Shown here piece by piece: positions 26,077 through 34,577 of a stretch of DNA of 43,363 bases. The DNA lies in assembly GCA_002746535.1 (NCBI GenBank), contig NVWA01000086.1, positions 1 to 43,363 on the forward strand. Reading direction: 5' to 3'. Below the pieces are notes generated by a model, which made no database searches, was not told where the DNA came from, and saw nothing but the letters and a program-made list of their open reading frames with translations. The stretch is from Planctomycetota bacterium (GTDB lineage Bacteria; Planctomycetota; GCA-2746535). The position numbers and the translations under genes are program-made. Within the stretch, counting starts at the first letter, position 1. Each line of letters opens with the position of its first letter.

Positions 26077-27486
26077 ATGAGTGATTTAGGAAAAGTTGTC
26101 CAAGTAATTGGACCAGTTGTAGACGTAGAATTTGAAGGTGATGTACCATCAATTTATACGGCATTAATAATAAATTATACCGTTGAAGGCACAGATACAC
26201 GACTTACGTTAGAAGTACAGCTCCATTTAGGAAATAATTGGGTGAGAGCGATTGCCATGTCGAGTACAGAAGGTTTGCGCAGAGGTATGGATGTTGAAAA
26301 TACCGGCAAACCTATAATGGTACCCGTCGGTAACGGTGTGCTAGGAAGAGTTCTTAATGTTACTGGTGATCCAGTAGATGAAAGAGGTCCTATTGAAGCT
26401 GACACTTATTATCCTATACACAGAGAATCTCCTTCGTTTTTAGATCAAAATACGGCTTTGGAGGTATTGCCAACAGGCATCAAAGTCATTGATTTGATTT
26501 GCCCTTTTATAAAAGGTGGTAAAGTCGGCGCATTTGGTGGTGCTGGCGTTGGTAAAACTGTAATTATCATGGAGCTAATTAACAATATTGCAAAAGCATT
26601 CGGTGGCTATTCAGTATTTGCTGGTGTTGGTGAAAGAACACGTGAAGGCAATGACCTATATGCTGAAATGTCTGAAGCAAAAGTAATTGATCAAGATGAC
26701 TTATCTAAATCAAAAGTTGCGCTTGTATATGGTCAAATGAATGAACCTCCAGGTGCTCGTTTAAGAGTAGCTCTTAGTGGTTTAGCAATCACCGAATATT
26801 TTAGAGATGAAAAAGGCTTAGACGTATTATTATTTGTCGATAATATTTTCAGGTTTTCTCAAGCGGGTTCAGAAGTTTCGGCTCTTTTAGGAAGAACTCC
26901 TTCAGCTGTAGGTTATCAACCTACATTAGCATCTGAAATGGGTAATTTGCAAGAGCGAATCACTTCTACCAAAAAAGGCTCTATCACGTCTATACAAGCT
27001 GTATACGTGCCTGCAGACGACTATACTGACCCAGCTCCTGCGAATACATTTGCCCACTTAGATTCAACCGTTGTACTAGAAAGATCAATTGCAGAATTAG
27101 GAATATATCCAGCTGTAGATCCATTAGCATCTGTATCTAGAGCATTGACACCAGAAGTTGTTGGGCAAGAACACTATGATGTATCTAGAGGTGTTCAAAT
27201 CGTATTGCAAAGATATAAAGACTTGCAAGATATCATCGCTATTCTAGGAATGGATGAATTATCTGACGAAGATAAATTAACGGTATCAAGAGCGAGAAAA
27301 ATACAAAAGTTTTTATCTCAACCTTTCCATGTTGCTGAAATCTTTACAGGTATTCCCGGTAACCTTGTACCTATTGAAGAAACGGTCAAAGGTTTCAAAG
27401 AAATTCTAGATGGTAACTGCGATGATATTGGGGAAATGGACTTCTATATGAAAGCTGGTCTTGACTCAGTAAAAGAAAGCAAATAA
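26077..27486 (+). CDS. atpD: F-type ATP synthase subunit beta
   Basis: 469 aa, the catalytic subunit. Walker A is GGAGVGKT (154-161), the catalytic Glu is in GVGERTREGND, Walker B is DVLLFVDNIFRFSQAGSEVS and the DELSDEDK loop lies near the C-terminus (the DELSEED equivalent). It makes ATP at three sites driven by gamma rotation. It lies 22 bp after atpG and 5 bp before atpC. Confidence 0.98.
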   Translation: MSDLGKVVQVIGPVVDVEFEGDVPSIYTALIINYTVEGTDTRLTLEVQLHLGNNWVRAIAMSSTEGLRRGMDVENTGKPIMVPVGNGVLGRVLNVTGDPVDERGPIEADTYYPIHRESPSFLDQNTALEVLPTGIKVIDLICPFIKGGKVGAFGGAGVGKTVIIMELINNIAKAFGGYSVFAGVGERTREGNDLYAEMSEAKVIDQDDLSKSKVALVYGQMNEPPGARLRVALSGLAITEYFRDEKGLDVLLFVDNIFRFSQAGSEVSALLGRTPSAVGYQPTLASEMGNLQERITSTKKGSITSIQAVYVPADDYTDPAPANTFAHLDSTVVLERSIAELGIYPAVDPLASVSRALTPEVVGQEHYDVSRGVQIVLQRYKDLQDIIAILGMDELSDEDKLTVSRARKIQKFLSQPFHVAEIFTGIPGNLVPIEETVKGFKEILDGNCDDIGEMDFYMKAGLDSVKESK

Positions 27487-27491
27487 TCAAT

Positions 27492-27890
27492 ATGCGTTTA
27501 GAAATTGTAACTCCAGACAAAAGTACCTATGAAGGCGATGTCAATGGTGTCGTGTATATGGCTCCACATGGCGAAGTAGGTATCCTGCCAGGACATGCTC
27601 CCTTTTTCTCTTTAATTAAGCCATGCGAATTAATCATCGATGAAGCAGGACAATCAAAATCACTTGCTGTTGGTAGCGGATTTGTTGAAGTAACAACTAA
27701 TGCCATTACCATTTTAACTGATATGGCAATGAATCCTGAAGAGATTAATGAGCAAATTACTCAAGAAGCATTAGAGCGAGCACAAGATGCCGTCAAAAAT
27801 ACTGAAATTACTGATGAAGAAAAAGAAAAGCATATGATTGCTATTGAAAAATCTCTGGCTGTATTAAGAGTTAAACGAAAACATATGTAA
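27492..27890 (+). CDS. atpC: F-type ATP synthase subunit epsilon
   Basis: 132 aa. The N-terminal beta sandwich (MRLEIVTPDKSTYEGDVNGV, APHGEVGILPGHAPFFSLIK) is followed by a C-terminal helical hairpin of about 45 residues, rich in Glu and Lys. In the family this hairpin can inhibit ATP hydrolysis. The last base of its TAA stop is the first base of the next gene's ATG. Confidence 0.95.
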   Translation: MRLEIVTPDKSTYEGDVNGVVYMAPHGEVGILPGHAPFFSLIKPCELIIDEAGQSKSLAVGSGFVEVTTNAITILTDMAMNPEEINEQITQEALERAQDAVKNTEITDEEKEKHMIAIEKSLAVLRVKRKHM

Positions 27891-28186
27891 TGAACCCCGA
27901 TAAGGTTAAGTCCATCATCCGTCTTGGTCAAACAGATGATGTTATTTTTTTAGATTGCAATGACCATTCATTCGATATCTCCCCTCATATTAAAAACATG
28001 CTTGATTTTAAATCAGGTTATATTCTTCTTGGTGTTAAGGATTGTGGTACAGTTGTGGGTATTAAGGATAAAGAAGATGTACTGTTAAAAAGTATTTCTC
28101 CATTAACGGAATTTACACCTATCAAGATTCATGTAGTTTCACTTATTAGATATTTTAAGATTATCGTTCTAGAATATTTTGAATAA
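27890..28186 (+). CDS. Short AlbA_2/Schlafen-like protein coupled to atpC
   Basis: 98 aa. The middle FKSGYILLGVKDCGTVVGIK followed by DKEDVLLKSI matches the core of the Schlafen AlbA_2 fold (x-G-x-x-L-x-G-V-x-D-x-G-x-V-x-G-I). The domain's usual C-terminal strand and the K-P-x-Y-x-R-x-G element are absent, and no partner domain is fused. The start overlaps the atpC stop as TAATG, so it is translated by coupling with the atp operon. AlbA_2 domains bind nucleic acid or nucleotides in other proteins; a role here is unknown. The family call is by eye. The ferredoxin gene converges 15 bp away. Confidence 0.6.
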   Translation: MNPDKVKSIIRLGQTDDVIFLDCNDHSFDISPHIKNMLDFKSGYILLGVKDCGTVVGIKDKEDVLLKSISPLTEFTPIKIHVVSLIRYFKIIVLEYFE

Positions 28187-28201
28187 CGTTAACTAATTCA
28201 A

Positions 28202-28429
28202 TTATCTGACTTGTATAATATTCACAGGACAAGAATCAGCTGCTTGCTGATTAATTTCTTCATCAAATGGCTCTATAGATTTAGAGAATATACCTCGTTT
28301 TTCCTGAGCCCCTATGAGGTTGGCTTTTCCATCATGATCGTCTAGTTCCCAATATTCAGATGAGTATTCAACACAGTTTCCACAGCCTATGCAATCATTT
28401 CTAAAATGGATTATTTTTTTATTTGGCAT
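28202..28429 (-). CDS. [4Fe-4S] ferredoxin linked to the U32 gene
   Basis: 75 aa with one cluster motif: Cys13, Cys16 and Cys19 in CIGCGNC, and Cys67 in DSCPVNIIQVR. Unlike the ferredoxin at 8975-9208 it has a basic N-terminus and a middle insert around GKANLIGAQEKRG. Its start lies inside the end of the U32 gene (11-bp overlap), so the two are translationally coupled and likely work together. It is a plausible electron carrier to or from the U32 enzyme, which is inference. Confidence 0.87.
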   Translation of the reverse strand: MPNKKIIHFRNDCIGCGNCVEYSSEYWELDDHDGKANLIGAQEKRGIFSKSIEPFDEEINQQAADSCPVNIIQVR

Positions 28430-29690
28430 TTTTAACGCGTTCTTTTAATAAATACAATCTATCATTTCGCCTTATTTTTCTTGGGACTCTAATAGCTACT
28501 AATTGATCTTTACTAACTTTGTGTACATTCTGATTATCAAAATGAATGCTATCTAAAGTGAATTCACAAACACCCGTTGTCGGACCAATAAACATCAACT
28601 TATCACCTACTTCGATTTCTCCTGCTTGCATCAATATTTCTGCTACTTCAGGTTTACCATAATACTTTGTGCATTTAGCAACATAAACCTTTTCAATTGT
28701 ACTTTGGGAACCATAGCCACCACTCCACTCACCTTGCTTCTTACCAAGATAATATCCACCATCCCAAAAGCCTCTATTATAGACTGTCCCTAAATCAACC
28801 TTAAGATTTTTAGCTTTTTCGTTATCAAATTTTCCATCCAAGCAGTCATCTAATATTTGACGATAACAACTTGTAACTTTTGCGACATAATCCGGAGATC
28901 TTCCACGACCTTCTATTTTGAAGACAGAGACTCCAGCATCAACAAGTTGATCCATAAAGTCAATTGTGCATAAATCTTTTGGAGACATTATATATTCATT
29001 ATCTAACTCTAGTTCTTCACCAGTTTCTAAATCTTTAACAGAATAACCTCTTCTGCAATTCTGATTGCATGCCCCTCTATTGGCAGAGGAATTATATGTG
29101 CCTAAGCTCATATAGCATTTGCCTGAAACCGCAACACATAGAGCCCCATGAGCAAATAATTCTATCCTCATTTTTTCACCACCATAACCTAATATGTTTT
29201 CATCATCTATTGCTTTGGTTATCTTTTGAATTTGGCTTAGAGTTAATTCTCTAGCTAAGACAACAACCTCAGCAAATTGTGCATAAAACTTTAAAGTTTC
29301 AATATTGCTGACATTAGCTTGTGTTGAAATATGTATTGGTAAGCCTATATTATTTGAATACTGGAAGACAGCAACATCAGAAGCGATAACGGCACTAACA
29401 CCTGCTTCTTTTGCTCTATCAATAATTCGTTTCATTAAATTTATATCATGATCATATAAAATGGTATTTAAAGTCAGGTAGCTTTTTAATCCAAACTTTT
29501 TACATTTCTTGGCTATATAGTCTAAATCATCTAGTGTGAAATTTCGTGTAGATTTGGCACGCATATTTAGCTGTTCAATCCCGAAATAAATCGAATTTGC
29601 TCCCGCTTGTATAGCTGCTGCTAAAGATTCTCTATCCCCAACAGGAGACATTAATTCACATGATTTCGTAGATACTGTTATATTTGACAA
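28419..29690 (-). CDS. U32 family protein, RNA hydroxylase type (TrhP/RlhA-like)
   Basis: 423 aa. The start CELMSPVGDRESLAAAIQAG and the DxxYFG segment are the U32 opening. The signature around ELFAHGALCVAVSGKCYMS and NRGACNQNCRRGY supplies four Cys, the iron-sulfur ligands of the TrhP/RlhA/UbiU group. TrhP makes 5-hydroxyuridine in tRNA and RlhA hydroxylates 23S rRNA; sequence alone does not settle which this is. The old name 'peptidase U32' is probably misleading. The start is a TTG at 29690. A later ATG would cut into the conserved opening, so the TTG is preferred. It overlaps the downstream ferredoxin gene. Confidence 0.8.
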   Translation of the reverse strand: MSNITVSTKSCELMSPVGDRESLAAAIQAGANSIYFGIEQLNMRAKSTRNFTLDDLDYIAKKCKKFGLKSYLTLNTILYDHDINLMKRIIDRAKEAGVSAVIASDVAVFQYSNNIGLPIHISTQANVSNIETLKFYAQFAEVVVLARELTLSQIQKITKAIDDENILGYGGEKMRIELFAHGALCVAVSGKCYMSLGTYNSSANRGACNQNCRRGYSVKDLETGEELELDNEYIMSPKDLCTIDFMDQLVDAGVSVFKIEGRGRSPDYVAKVTSCYRQILDDCLDGKFDNEKAKNLKVDLGTVYNRGFWDGGYYLGKKQGEWSGGYGSQSTIEKVYVAKCTKYYGKPEVAEILMQAGEIEVGDKLMFIGPTTGVCEFTLDSIHFDNQNVHKVSKDQLVAIRVPRKIRRNDRLYLLKERVKNAK

Positions 29691-29943
29691 ATAATTTAGC
29701 CTAAAATTAAGAATGATTATTGAAAATGTAGCATTATATTGTTTTTTAATGAATTCCTATTGTATTGTTGCACAAAGGAAGTTAGGTAGAGTTTAATGTT
29801 TTCTAATAGAAATAAAATGTGAGACATACTTATAGTACCAAACATTAAATTCGCTATTTGAATTAATAAAACTAATGAATTTTTTAGAAACAGATAAAAT
29901 AGGTTCAATTCAATTTTACAATGTATGTAAACTAGGAAATCTC
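29691..29943. other. Divergent intergenic region between the U32 gene and nqrM
   Basis: About 250 AT-rich bases that should hold both promoters. The small frames here (for example 63 codons on the minus strand, 29717-29908) are hydrophobic low-complexity products of AT-rich DNA and lack ribosome sites. No RNA gene was seen. Confidence 0.4.
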
Positions 29944-30129
29944 ATGGAAGTAATTACTAACTTTTTACCTGCTTTAATAATGCTTACTTTATGCACGTTA
30001 GGATTAGCTGTGGGGTTAATTTTTTCAGGTAAATCTCTTAAAGGTACGTGTGCGTCTGCTGAATTAATAATGGATGGTGAAAAAGAAGCCTGCGGACCAT
30101 GCCCTCTAAAAACAGTTGATGAAGACTAA
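29944..30129 (+). CDS. nqrM: Na+-NQR maturation protein NqrM
   Basis: 61 aa from the ATG at 29944, which has AGGA 7-8 bases upstream. The frame extends to 29875, but the extra 23 residues look unrelated. One membrane helix (FLPALIMLTLCTLGLAVGLI) is followed by FSGKSLKGTCASAEL and a C-terminal CGPCP. This matches the DUF539/NqrM pattern G-x-x-x-x-x-K-x-x-x-G-S/T-C and later Cys. In Vibrio NqrM is needed to assemble active Nqr, probably delivering the iron between NqrD and NqrE. Here it is not in the nqr operon but faces apbE, with 14 bp between the stops. Confidence 0.8.
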   Translation: MEVITNFLPALIMLTLCTLGLAVGLIFSGKSLKGTCASAELIMDGEKEACGPCPLKTVDED

Positions 30130-30143
30130 CCTAAACAATACGG

Positions 30144-31208
30144 TCAATTTTTTTCAATAAACTTATTGAAACCCAAAGTACTTTTCATTTCAAATTTTCC
30201 TTCTTCGCTTCTAATGGAAAATAAAGCTTCTACACCAGGTAATGAATCAATTAATTTAAGCCCTTCTTTAATGTCTAATACCATCAAAGTGGTTGCTAGA
30301 CCATCTGCCCAAGCACAGCGATCTGCAATTACAGTTACTCTTGCAATTTTATTATCCGCAGGATAACCCGTCCGTGGATCAATAATATGGGAATATCTTT
30401 TCCCATCTTTTTCATAATAATTTCTATAATTGCCACTAGTTGCAATTGCTTTATTATCAAGATTTACAATCACGTCAAATTTTTCATAAAACCCGTCTTT
30501 ATTATTTTTAGGTATTTCAATTCCAATTCTAAATTGTTCTCCATTGGGCTTATATCCTTTAGATAAAACTTCTCCTCCTATCTCAACCAAATAATCTTTA
30601 ATATCATGGTTATCAAGTATTTCGGCTATCAAGTCTACAGCATAGCCCTTTGCAATGGCGGACAGATTAATAGAGATGTTTTTTTCTTTCATAATTTCAT
30701 TGTCAAATAGCTTGATCGATTCAAATCCTATTTTACTTTTTACACTTTGAACATCTGCTTTTGTAATGGTTTCTATTTTTTTTGGTTTTTCTCCGAATCC
30801 CCATAAATTAATCAATGGGCTGACGGTAGGATCAAAAGCCCCTTTAGACATTTCAAATAACCTTTGGCTTTCTTTTATCATAAAAATAAATCGCTTGGAT
30901 GATTTTAACTTTTCATTAACACTAAGCTTATTCAATCTATTGATGAAGCTCTTAGGTTTGTAATTAGAAAATTCAAAATCAAAACTTTTCAAAAATTCTT
31001 CAATTAATTTGTGAATCTTTTTAAGCTCATTATTACTTTTATTCGTATTGAGAGTGATGTTATACGGAATCACTCCCATTGTAATTCCAGCTAGCTTTTT
31101 GAGAGAGCTTTTTTGGGATCTATTAAATGAATAAATCGTAAAGGATAATAAAACAATAAAACAGAAAATAATTTTACCATGAGGTATTTTATTAAAGTCA
31201 GTGGCCAT
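30144..31208 (-). CDS. apbE: FAD:protein FMN transferase
   Basis: 354 aa with an N-terminal membrane anchor (IIFCFIVLLSFTIYSF) and no lipobox Cys. The ApbE signatures are GVIPYNITLNT at the start of the domain, SAIAKGYAVDLIAEIL, YLVEIGGEVLSKG, the DPRTGYPAD loop and the metal-site region CAWADGLATTLMVLD. It cleaves FAD and attaches FMN to Thr of NqrB and NqrC on the outer face of the membrane. It follows nqrF by 79 bp in the same direction; an 8-bp inverted repeat sits in that gap. Confidence 0.93.
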   Translation of the reverse strand: MATDFNKIPHGKIIFCFIVLLSFTIYSFNRSQKSSLKKLAGITMGVIPYNITLNTNKSNNELKKIHKLIEEFLKSFDFEFSNYKPKSFINRLNKLSVNEKLKSSKRFIFMIKESQRLFEMSKGAFDPTVSPLINLWGFGEKPKKIETITKADVQSVKSKIGFESIKLFDNEIMKEKNISINLSAIAKGYAVDLIAEILDNHDIKDYLVEIGGEVLSKGYKPNGEQFRIGIEIPKNNKDGFYEKFDVIVNLDNKAIATSGNYRNYYEKDGKRYSHIIDPRTGYPADNKIARVTVIADRCAWADGLATTLMVLDIKEGLKLIDSLPGVEALFSIRSEEGKFEMKSTLGFNKFIEKN

Positions 31209-31247
31209 TATTCTGTGAAATTATAAGGTTTTTTTTGAATTAAATCT

Positions 31248-31273
31248 AGAGACATTTTTAACATTATGTCTCT
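31248..31273 (-). terminator. Hairpin between nqrF and apbE
   Basis: AGAGACAT (31248-31255) and ATGTCTCT (31266-31273) are a perfect 8-bp inverted repeat with a 10-base loop. Read in the nqr direction there is no strong T run after it, so it may be a partial terminator or an mRNA-stability hairpin that sets apbE level below nqr level. Confidence 0.4.
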
Positions 31274-31287
31274 GAATTAATTAATTT

Positions 31288-32526
31288 TTAAAATTCATCA
31301 AAGTCTATCATATCTTCTTCAACACCTAGATCGTAAAGCATTTTACTGACAGCAGAGATCATCATAGGTGGACCACATAAATAATACTCTATTTCTTGAG
31401 GATCTTTATGTTTTAATAAATATTCGTCACGAACAACTTCATGAATAAATCCCGTAAATCCAGTCCAATTATCACTTTCTAATGCATTACTAAGCGCAAC
31501 ATGATATTTAAAATTACTCCACTTATCTTCAATTCCTTTGAAGTCATCATCATAAAACATTTCGCGTACAGATCTCGCACCATACCAAAAATTAACTATT
31601 CTATTAGTATTTTTTGTGTGGAACAAATCAAATATATGACTTCGCATAGGAGCCATTCCTGCACCTCCACCAATATAACACATTTCACGAGGAGTATCTT
31701 TTGCAAAAAATTCACCGAATGGACCGCTAATAGTCACCTTATCACCTGGTTTCTTCGAAAAGACATAGGTAGAACATAAGCCAGGTGGAAAAGCTTTTCC
31801 ATTTAGTGGTGGCGGTGGAGTTGCAATTCGAATATTTAACATAACACAATTGCCTTCCGCAGGATGATTTGCCATTGAATAAGCTCTAAAAATGGGTGTT
31901 GTGTTTTTATGTTTAATATCAAAAAACTTAAAATGATCCCAATCACCACGATATTCATCTTCAATTTCAAAATCACGACCAAAATCGATATCATATTCTG
32001 GAACATCAATTTGGATGTAACCACCAGCTTTAAAATTTAAGTCTACGCCTTCAGGCAAATCAACAATAAATTCTTTGATGAATGTAGCTACATTTTTGTT
32101 GGATCGAACAATTCCTTCAAACTTTTTGATTTCTAGGACATCGTCTTCAACTTCAATTTTCATATCTTGTTTAACTTTGACCTGACATGCTAAACGCATC
32201 CCAAGCTTTTGATCTTTTTTACCAATATGACCTGTTTCAGTCGGTAATATTTCACCACCTCCATCAGTTACAATTGCTTTGCACATTGCGCAAGTACCAC
32301 CTCCACCACATGCCGAAGGAAGAAAAATATTTTCATTTGCTAGTGCGCTTAATAAATCTGTTCCTGGAGATAAAATTATTTCTTTTTTACCATCGTTGAT
32401 ATTTATTTTCACATTTCCAGCTGGAGCAAGTTTATTGCCTACTGTTACCAAAAACAAAACCAACATAAGTATGATGCCAGTAAACCAAACCGTACTGTAT
32501 GCAACAAATTCAATATCAATGTCCAT
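31288..32526 (-). CDS. nqrF: Na+-translocating NADH:quinone reductase subunit F
   Basis: 412 aa, the electron entry subunit. One N-terminal helix (about 10-30) is followed by a [2Fe-2S] ferredoxin domain with CGGGGTCAMCK and a fourth Cys in RLACQV. The FAD domain has FRAYSMANHP, and the NADH domain has GGGAGMAPMRSHI and YYLCGPPMMISAV. NADH passes electrons through FAD and the cluster to the rest of the complex. It lies 18 bp after nqrE. Confidence 0.97.
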   Translation of the reverse strand: MDIDIEFVAYSTVWFTGIILMLVLFLVTVGNKLAPAGNVKININDGKKEIILSPGTDLLSALANENIFLPSACGGGGTCAMCKAIVTDGGGEILPTETGHIGKKDQKLGMRLACQVKVKQDMKIEVEDDVLEIKKFEGIVRSNKNVATFIKEFIVDLPEGVDLNFKAGGYIQIDVPEYDIDFGRDFEIEDEYRGDWDHFKFFDIKHKNTTPIFRAYSMANHPAEGNCVMLNIRIATPPPPLNGKAFPPGLCSTYVFSKKPGDKVTISGPFGEFFAKDTPREMCYIGGGAGMAPMRSHIFDLFHTKNTNRIVNFWYGARSVREMFYDDDFKGIEDKWSNFKYHVALSNALESDNWTGFTGFIHEVVRDEYLLKHKDPQEIEYYLCGPPMMISAVSKMLYDLGVEEDMIDFDEF

Positions 32527-32544
32527 AATTTAAACTCTCCTTAA

Positions 32545-33135
32545 TTATAAACCAGCAAATGTCATAAAACAAAATGCCATTAATCCTGTAATCATAAAAG
32601 TGATTCCAATTCCCTTAAGTGGGGCAGGAACATTAGAATATCTTAATTTTTCTCTAATAGCAGCTAACGAAATAATGGCCAAATACCAACCTACTCCAGA
32701 TGAAAAACTAAAATTTACTGCTGCTACTATTGTGTAATCTCTATCAACCATAAATAAACTGGCTCCCAATATTGCGCAATTTACAGAGATCAAAGGTAAA
32801 AATATACCTAATGACATATACAGGGCTGGAGCAAACTTATCTATAAATATCTCCAGAAATTGTACTGTTGCTGCAATTGTTGCAATATAGCATAAAAAAC
32901 CTAAATAAGTTAAATCTTTATAGCCATTTAATATCCCTGGTTCCAACACAAAATTTAAAATGATCCAATTCATTGTACATGTTATTGTTAATACAAAAAT
33001 AACAGCTAATCCCAAACCATGGGCAGTTTCCATCTTATTTGAACAAGCAAGAAAAGAACACATACCAAGGAAAAATGCTAGAAGCATATTTTCTGGAAAA
33101 ATAGCTTTCATTGATTGACTAAATAGTTCTTCCAT
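32545..33135 (-). CDS. nqrE: Na+-translocating NADH:quinone reductase subunit E
   Basis: 196 aa, six membrane helices. Cys in GMCSFLACSN and in SVNCAILGASLFM correspond to the NqrE ligands of the membrane iron centre shared with NqrD. It is a structural paralogue of NqrD and RnfA. Spacing to nqrD is 14 bp. Confidence 0.96.
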   Translation of the reverse strand: MEELFSQSMKAIFPENMLLAFFLGMCSFLACSNKMETAHGLGLAVIFVLTITCTMNWIILNFVLEPGILNGYKDLTYLGFLCYIATIAATVQFLEIFIDKFAPALYMSLGIFLPLISVNCAILGASLFMVDRDYTIVAAVNFSFSSGVGWYLAIISLAAIREKLRYSNVPAPLKGIGITFMITGLMAFCFMTFAGL

Positions 33136-33149
33136 TTCTATTTCTCTCC

Positions 33150-33764
33150 TTAATCGTCTTTAACAAGTTTTGGTGAAAGGGATCTTTGAATCCAAATGAA
33201 AATGCCAATACAGAAAAATGCCGCTGGGGGCAAGACCATTACTCCGTTTGGTACATAATCAGCAATATTGCCTTTTAAAACATTTATGCCAAACCAAGTT
33301 CCAGGTCCTAATATTTCTCTGATAGTTGCAACAAACATTAAAATAATACTGTAGCCTATCCCATTTGATAATCCGTCTAAAAAAGATGGTAAAGGAGGGT
33401 TTGCCATAGCGAAAGCTTTTGCTCGTCCCAAGACAATACAATTTGTAATGATCAAACCAACAAAAACGCTCAATTTCAAACTCACTTCGTACATATAAGC
33501 TTTTAAAAGCTGATCCGCAATAATTACCAAAGCAGCTATTACTACTAATTGAATAATTATTTCAACTTTTGGCGGGATAACATTTCTAAGTAAAGAAATT
33601 ATCAAATTTGAAAGAGCTACCACCACGGTAAGTGAGCAAGCCATTGTAAAAGCTGGAATGCAATTTCCTGTAACAGCCAAAGCTGAACAAATGCCCAACA
33701 ATGTAAATGTTATTGGATTCTCATCCCAGAGAGGATCTAAAACGGTCTTTTTAAGATCAGCCAT
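33150..33764 (-). CDS. nqrD: Na+-translocating NADH:quinone reductase subunit D
   Basis: 204 aa, six membrane helices. GICSALAVTGN and TNCIVLGRAKAFAM hold the two Cys expected for the iron centre between NqrD and NqrE. The start ATG directly abuts the nqrC stop in the upstream gene order, so translation is coupled. Confidence 0.96.
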   Translation of the reverse strand: MADLKKTVLDPLWDENPITFTLLGICSALAVTGNCIPAFTMACSLTVVVALSNLIISLLRNVIPPKVEIIIQLVVIAALVIIADQLLKAYMYEVSLKLSVFVGLIITNCIVLGRAKAFAMANPPLPSFLDGLSNGIGYSIILMFVATIREILGPGTWFGINVLKGNIADYVPNGVMVLPPAAFFCIGIFIWIQRSLSPKLVKDD

Positions 33765-34577
33765 TTATTTTTTCTCCTTCTTGAGATTTGTATATAATTT
33801 CCCAAAATAAAGTTTCTCATAAGTTCTTAAATCTTTATTCAAATAACCATTTAATCTAACACTCGTAATTGTAGCTCCACTAATGCCATCAACAGAGTTT
33901 TTTACGCGTGGATCATCATGATTGAATTTAGCTTTCACTCCGCCTTTGATTAGATTAAAATCAACTAATTTACCCTCGGCATTTCTAATGGATTTCGGAT
34001 TCTCTGGATCTCTGTATTGCTTCTGAAACCATTCTTTATCTACTTCAGCTCCTAGTCCAGGTGTTTCAATATGTTTATAAAAGGTGATCCCCGCAACTGT
34101 TTTCATATCAGCTTTTATAGAAAAGAATCCCCACATAGGACCCCATAAGCCATTACCAAGAATTGGAATTCCATATTGAGTAACAACCCCATCTTTATTT
34201 TTAAATATAAATACTGGCTTATAAGTTTTATCCTTTTTCATTGATTTACTCATATTAACAAACGAAGCTGGAAATGTTTGTCCTTTTACTTCAAATTCTG
34301 TTACTACGTTACCATCACTATCTAACATGATTTCTTCTATGTGAGTTTTAAATAGTTTCTGGATTTCTTCAGCAGATATCTTTTTTGATTTAGCCTCATC
34401 TTGATAGACCTTAACACCAAAAACCTTTAATATGTTAAAGTACATATACCCTCTTGAGTTTTTATCTTGAGCTTCTTTAACAACTGTCTGCACAACAGAC
34501 AATGCTAAACTAAAAAACGCACAAACAATTATAGAGAATATGATTATATAACCCGTCGAATCTTTATTAACTGCCAC
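33765..34577 (-). CDS. nqrC: Na+-translocating NADH:quinone reductase subunit C
   Basis: 270 aa. An N-terminal membrane helix (about 9-30) anchors a periplasmic FMN-binding domain. The covalent FMN site is intact: DGISGATITS with Thr236 as the acceptor. GLWGPMWGFF and HIETPGLGAEV are family segments. FMN attachment needs ApbE, encoded downstream. Its start overlaps the nqrB end by 11 bases. Confidence 0.96.
   Translation of the reverse strand: MAVNKDSTGYIIIFSIIVCAFFSLALSVVQTVVKEAQDKNSRGYMYFNILKVFGVKVYQDEAKSKKISAEEIQKLFKTHIEEIMLDSDGNVVTEFEVKGQTFPASFVNMSKSMKKDKTYKPVFIFKNKDGVVTQYGIPILGNGLWGPMWGFFSIKADMKTVAGITFYKHIETPGLGAEVDKEWFQKQYRDPENPKSIRNAEGKLVDFNLIKGGVKAKFNHDDPRVKNSVDGISGATITSVRLNGYLNKDLRTYEKLYFGKLYTNLKKEKK

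Noticed and set aside
28419..29690. Collagenase or peptidase of family U32
   Set aside because: The Cys signature and ferredoxin partner fit the RNA-hydroxylase branch better; no protease motif is visible.
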